A stretch of DNA of 64,000 bases from Actinomycetota bacterium (GTDB lineage: Bacteria > Actinomycetota > Actinomycetes > S36-B12 > CAIYMF01): assembly GCA_947455705.1 (NCBI GenBank), contig CANGPO010000003.1, forward strand, positions 1 through 64,000, in the 5' to 3' direction. The position numbers were made by a program, and so were the translations under genes. Within the stretch, counting starts at the first letter, position 1. Each line of letters starts with the position of its first letter. The notes under the pieces are model-generated. The model had not been told where the DNA came from. It made no database searches and saw nothing but the letters and a program-made list of their open reading frames with translations. Positions 61,928-64,000 of the stretch are shown one piece after another.

Positions 61928-63259
61928 TTAACCCATCGCTCGCTGTGGTGTGACTGATCGCAGTCGCGAGAAGTGGCCAAGATCGACAGTCACGCCCGTC
62001 CACGAACCGGTGACCTGTAATGGATCCCGATCGTGATCGTGGCCGTTTTCGACAGCCGTGACGAGTTCAGCCATTAATTCGCCGACGAACGGTGCTTGCT
62101 TGAATCCGTGTCCACTCGTTCCGATGGTTACGTAGTACCCGCCGATGCTGGTCTTGTCATAGATCGGAATCCAGTCATCGGTGAGATCGTAGATTCCGAT
62201 GATTCCGCTGGGCTTACTTGGGATTCCGAGATCGCGGACTCGTCGAGCGAGGCGCAACGTCTGGGTTTCCCACGTTGATTGACGTACGGATGTGACGGCA
62301 TCCTCGGGTGAATCGAGCATGACGAGCTCATCACAATCAGGTTCCATCGCGCCGACGATGATCGTGTTTCCGGCATGTACGCGAAAGTAGGTGGCGAAGT
62401 CGGGGTCGGTGACGCAGGTACCACCATCGCCGAGCCGGAATCCGGGTGGAGCTGGAACGGAGATGACTTCCTGCTCCATGGGCTGGGTCGTCGGAACGAA
62501 ATCACCGAGTGCTCCTGCCATGGCGTTGATCTTGGCCGACCACGGCCCAGCAACGTTGATGACGATAGGGGATTCGACCCTCGTACCGTCGGCCAAGATC
62601 ACTGCGTTGACGCGTCCGTCTGCGGTCAGAATGTCAACGACTTCACGTCGATATAGGAACTGTGCTCCGGCTTGCTCGGCAGCGTAGGCGAGGTTGTGAG
62701 CGCTGAGTTGCGGGTCGTCCATGTGGCCGGCTGACTCAACCCAGAACGCCGACAGTTCGCCGGTGGCGTCCTGCCAGAAGTGGTCATCCTCCGGTAGTGC
62801 GGGCGGGCCATATTTACCGGGATCTAGACCAGGGAATCGTGCTGCTAGCTCGGCTCCATCAAGCTCCTCGACGGGACAGCCGAGCGTTCGTAGGTGTGAC
62901 ACCATCCGCGGCAGGTCGTAGCCGGGCCCTTCCAAGACCAAGCCGCCGGATTTGATGAAACTGGCCATCCCGGCAGGGTCGACAGCGCCGAGGTAGCGCT
63001 CCCACTGCTGCCAGCGCGCACCGGCTTCCCATGCCAGCGCTGCCTCAGGAAAGTGATGATAGTGATAGCGAACCATTGCGCTCGAGGCGCTGGTGCTGCC
63101 GTACCCCGGCCCACCACGTGAGTCCACGACCGTCACCGAGTCGAAGCGCCGCGCCAATTCAAGTGCTACAGCGCTGCCGATGACCCCGGCTCCGATCACC
63201 AATACGTCTGTGGCAATGGTGGTTCCGGGTATCTGATCTGCGGCATCTGTGCTGGTCAC
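61928..63259 (-). CDS. FAD-dependent oxidoreductase, DAO family (sarcosine/glycine-oxidase-like)
   Basis: From GTG 63259 the 443-residue protein has [20 protein letters not shown] with [13 protein letters not shown], typical of the DAO family. The C-terminal FAD block reads [20 protein letters not shown]. The open frame continues upstream to 63373, but a TACGCT box ends six bases before the GTG, so the shorter protein is favoured. It probably oxidises an N-methyl or alpha-amino acid. The substrate is unknown. Confidence 0.85.
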   Translation of the reverse strand: MTSTDAADQIPGTTIATDVLVIGAGVIGSAVALELARRFDSVTVVDSRGGPGYGSTSASSAMVRYHYHHFPEAALAWEAGARWQQWERYLGAVDPAGMASFIKSGGLVLEGPGYDLPRMVSHLRTLGCPVEELDGAELAARFPGLDPGKYGPPALPEDDHFWQDATGELSAFWVESAGHMDDPQLSAHNLAYAAEQAGAQFLYRREVVDILTADGRVNAVILADGTRVESPIVINVAGPWSAKINAMAGALGDFVPTTQPMEQEVISVPAPPGFRLGDGGTCVTDPDFATYFRVHAGNTIIVGAMEPDCDELVMLDSPEDAVTSVRQSTWETQTLRLARRVRDLGIPSKPSGIIGIYDLTDDWIPIYDKTSIGGYYVTIGTSGHGFKQAPFVGELMAELVTAVENGHDHDRDPLQVTGSWTGVTVDLGHFSRLRSVTPQRAMG

Positions 63260-63265
63260 GCGCCC

Positions 63266-63271
63266 AGCGTA
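63266..63271 (-). promoter_or_regulatory. -10 box, leaderless DAO-family gene
   Basis: The minus strand reads TACGCT, six bases, then GTG (63259). The box lies 18 bases from the divergent sigR stress promoter. Confidence 0.55.
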
Positions 63272-63288
63272 GCGGCCACCCGCCGAAA

Positions 63289-63315
63289 GGGAATGAAATC
63301 GCTCAGATGGTCGTT
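63289..63315 (+). promoter_or_regulatory. SigR/SigH-type (thiol stress) promoter of sigR
   Basis: GGGAAT (63289-63294), exactly 18 bases, then GTT (63313-63315) matches the GGGAAT-N18/19-GTT consensus of actinobacterial SigR/SigH. Seven bases later is an ATG (63323) in frame with sigR, so a transcript from here would begin at that codon. Confidence 0.8.
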
Positions 63316-63419
63316 GACACCGATGGCGAACAGACTGGAGGGCACTATTTTGCTGGTTCTCACGCTCGACCAACCCGGTTTCACAGTTCTAGATCAACTC
63401 ACCGGCGTCTCAGCACCGC

Positions 63420-63425
63420 TAGGCT
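63420..63425 (+). promoter_or_regulatory. Housekeeping-type -10 box for the short sigR form
   Basis: TAGGCT lies eight bases before ATG 63434. This would give a near-leaderless mRNA for the shorter protein. Confidence 0.45.
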
Positions 63426-63433
63426 CTACCCCA

Positions 63434-64000
63434 ATGGACTCCGATGAGATTGACGCACTATCCGGCTCAGCTGCACTTGCAGTAGATGAGACGGATGATC
63501 AGCGACGTGCTCGATTCGAGCGGGATGCGTTGCCATTGATGGATCAGCTCTACGCCGGTGCGATGCGCATGACGCGCAACCCATCCGATGCTGAAGACCT
63601 GCTTCAAGAGACATTCGTGCGTGCCTTCTCCGCATTCCATCAGTATCAAGACGGTACGAACCTCAAAGCCTGGCTCTACCGCATCCTGACGAACACGTTC
63701 ATCAATAGCTACCGAAAGAAGCAGCGCGAGCCGCTGGCATCAAACACCGATGACATCGAAGATTGGCAAATGGCGCGCGCTCAGTCGCACACGTCAACGG
63801 GTCTTCGCTCGGCCGAGATGGAAGCCCTCGATCGACTTCCTGATTCCGATATTAAGCAGGCCCTTGCGGATCTTCCTGAAGAGTTCCGGATGGCCGTTTA
63901 TCTTGCCGACGTCGAGGGATTTCCGTACAAGGAGATCGCCGACATTATGGAAACGCCGATCGGCACTGTGATGTCGCGTCTACATCGGGGTCGTCGTCAA
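63434..64000 (+). CDS. sigR: ECF sigma factor SigR/SigH type (partial, runs off the window)
   Basis: The visible 189 residues hold region 2 ([60 protein letters not shown]) and most of region 4 ([26 protein letters not shown], then [14 protein letters not shown]). The sequence is close to Streptomyces SigR and Mycobacterium SigH, which respond to oxidised thiols through the zinc anti-sigma RsrA/RshA; that gene would be expected just beyond the window. An in-frame ATG at 63323 would add 37 residues. Confidence 0.93.
   Translation, partial: MDSDEIDALSGSAALAVDETDDQRRARFERDALPLMDQLYAGAMRMTRNPSDAEDLLQETFVRAFSAFHQYQDGTNLKAWLYRILTNTFINSYRKKQREPLASNTDDIEDWQMARAQSHTSTGLRSAEMEALDRLPDSDIKQALADLPEEFRMAVYLADVEGFPYKEIADIMETPIGTVMSRLHRGRRQ

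Noticed and set aside
63259-63373. Longer N-terminus for the DAO-family gene (start at 63373)
   Set aside because: The extension has no family similarity, overlaps the sigR stress promoter, and a -10 box sits six bases before GTG 63259.

Overview
The window is about 57% GC by eye, and its genes read as a free-living, aerobic member of the Actinomycetota. The supporting features are a five-helix SdhC with a ~630-residue SdhA, a CopD-CtaG fusion, a SigR/SigH-type stress sigma factor, a polyphosphate-glucokinase-like ROK protein, SRAP, FdhD, frequent GTG starts, and many genes whose start codon lies 6-7 bases after a TANNNT -10 box (leaderless transcription). I saw no rRNA, tRNA, CRISPR array, phage or insertion sequence.

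Layout. 1-12 kb: a broken-off ABC exporter, a leaderless mini-ORF under a palindrome, a PQ-loop membrane protein, an aldehyde dehydrogenase, a secreted papain-like peptidase, an Hsp15-like protein, a truncated SGNH hydrolase, an N-formylglutamate-amidohydrolase-like protein, a large membrane protein, a C45-like acyltransferase and a small membrane protein. 11.4-15.4 kb: an amino-sugar block made of an O-GlcNAcase-type GNAT protein, a GlcNAc-kinase/SIS fusion and a GH84 hexosaminidase. 15.5-20.4 kb: an acyltransferase, then a glycerol operon (glpK with an apparent ATT start, a BFD-domain glycerol-3-phosphate dehydrogenase and an FAD oxidoreductase). 20.5-26 kb: a zinc peptidase, then a tight operon of two tiny exported proteins sharing a GSTGASG tail, ApbE, a ferric-reductase-like cytochrome b, a NuoF-like protein and a 3-Cys ferredoxin. 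I read this as a flavin-based electron-transfer chain with unusually small flavin carriers. 26-36 kb: a subtilase, a cupin, a kinase/M23-like/aminotransferase triple fusion, an MFS transporter and a CoA transferase.

36.2-42.6 kb is a gas-sensing phosphorelay: an OmpR-type regulator, H-NOX 1, an HNOBA-PAS-hybrid histidine kinase, H-NOX 2, a GAF protein with a degenerate kinase core and a receiver, and a convergent Hpt protein. 43-52.4 kb is mostly respiratory and housekeeping (CopD-CtaG, a ROK kinase, a DUF1015 protein, an M20 peptidase, sdhCAB). 52.4-64 kb holds a flavin amine oxidase, fdhD, a P450, a CBS protein, hisN-like, DUF2231, rsgA, aroA, SRAP, a DAO-family oxidase and the start of sigR.

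The strongest leads are the minimal flavin-carrier operon, the two-H-NOX relay, the sigR promoter pair that appears to make two protein isoforms, and the ATT start of glpK.
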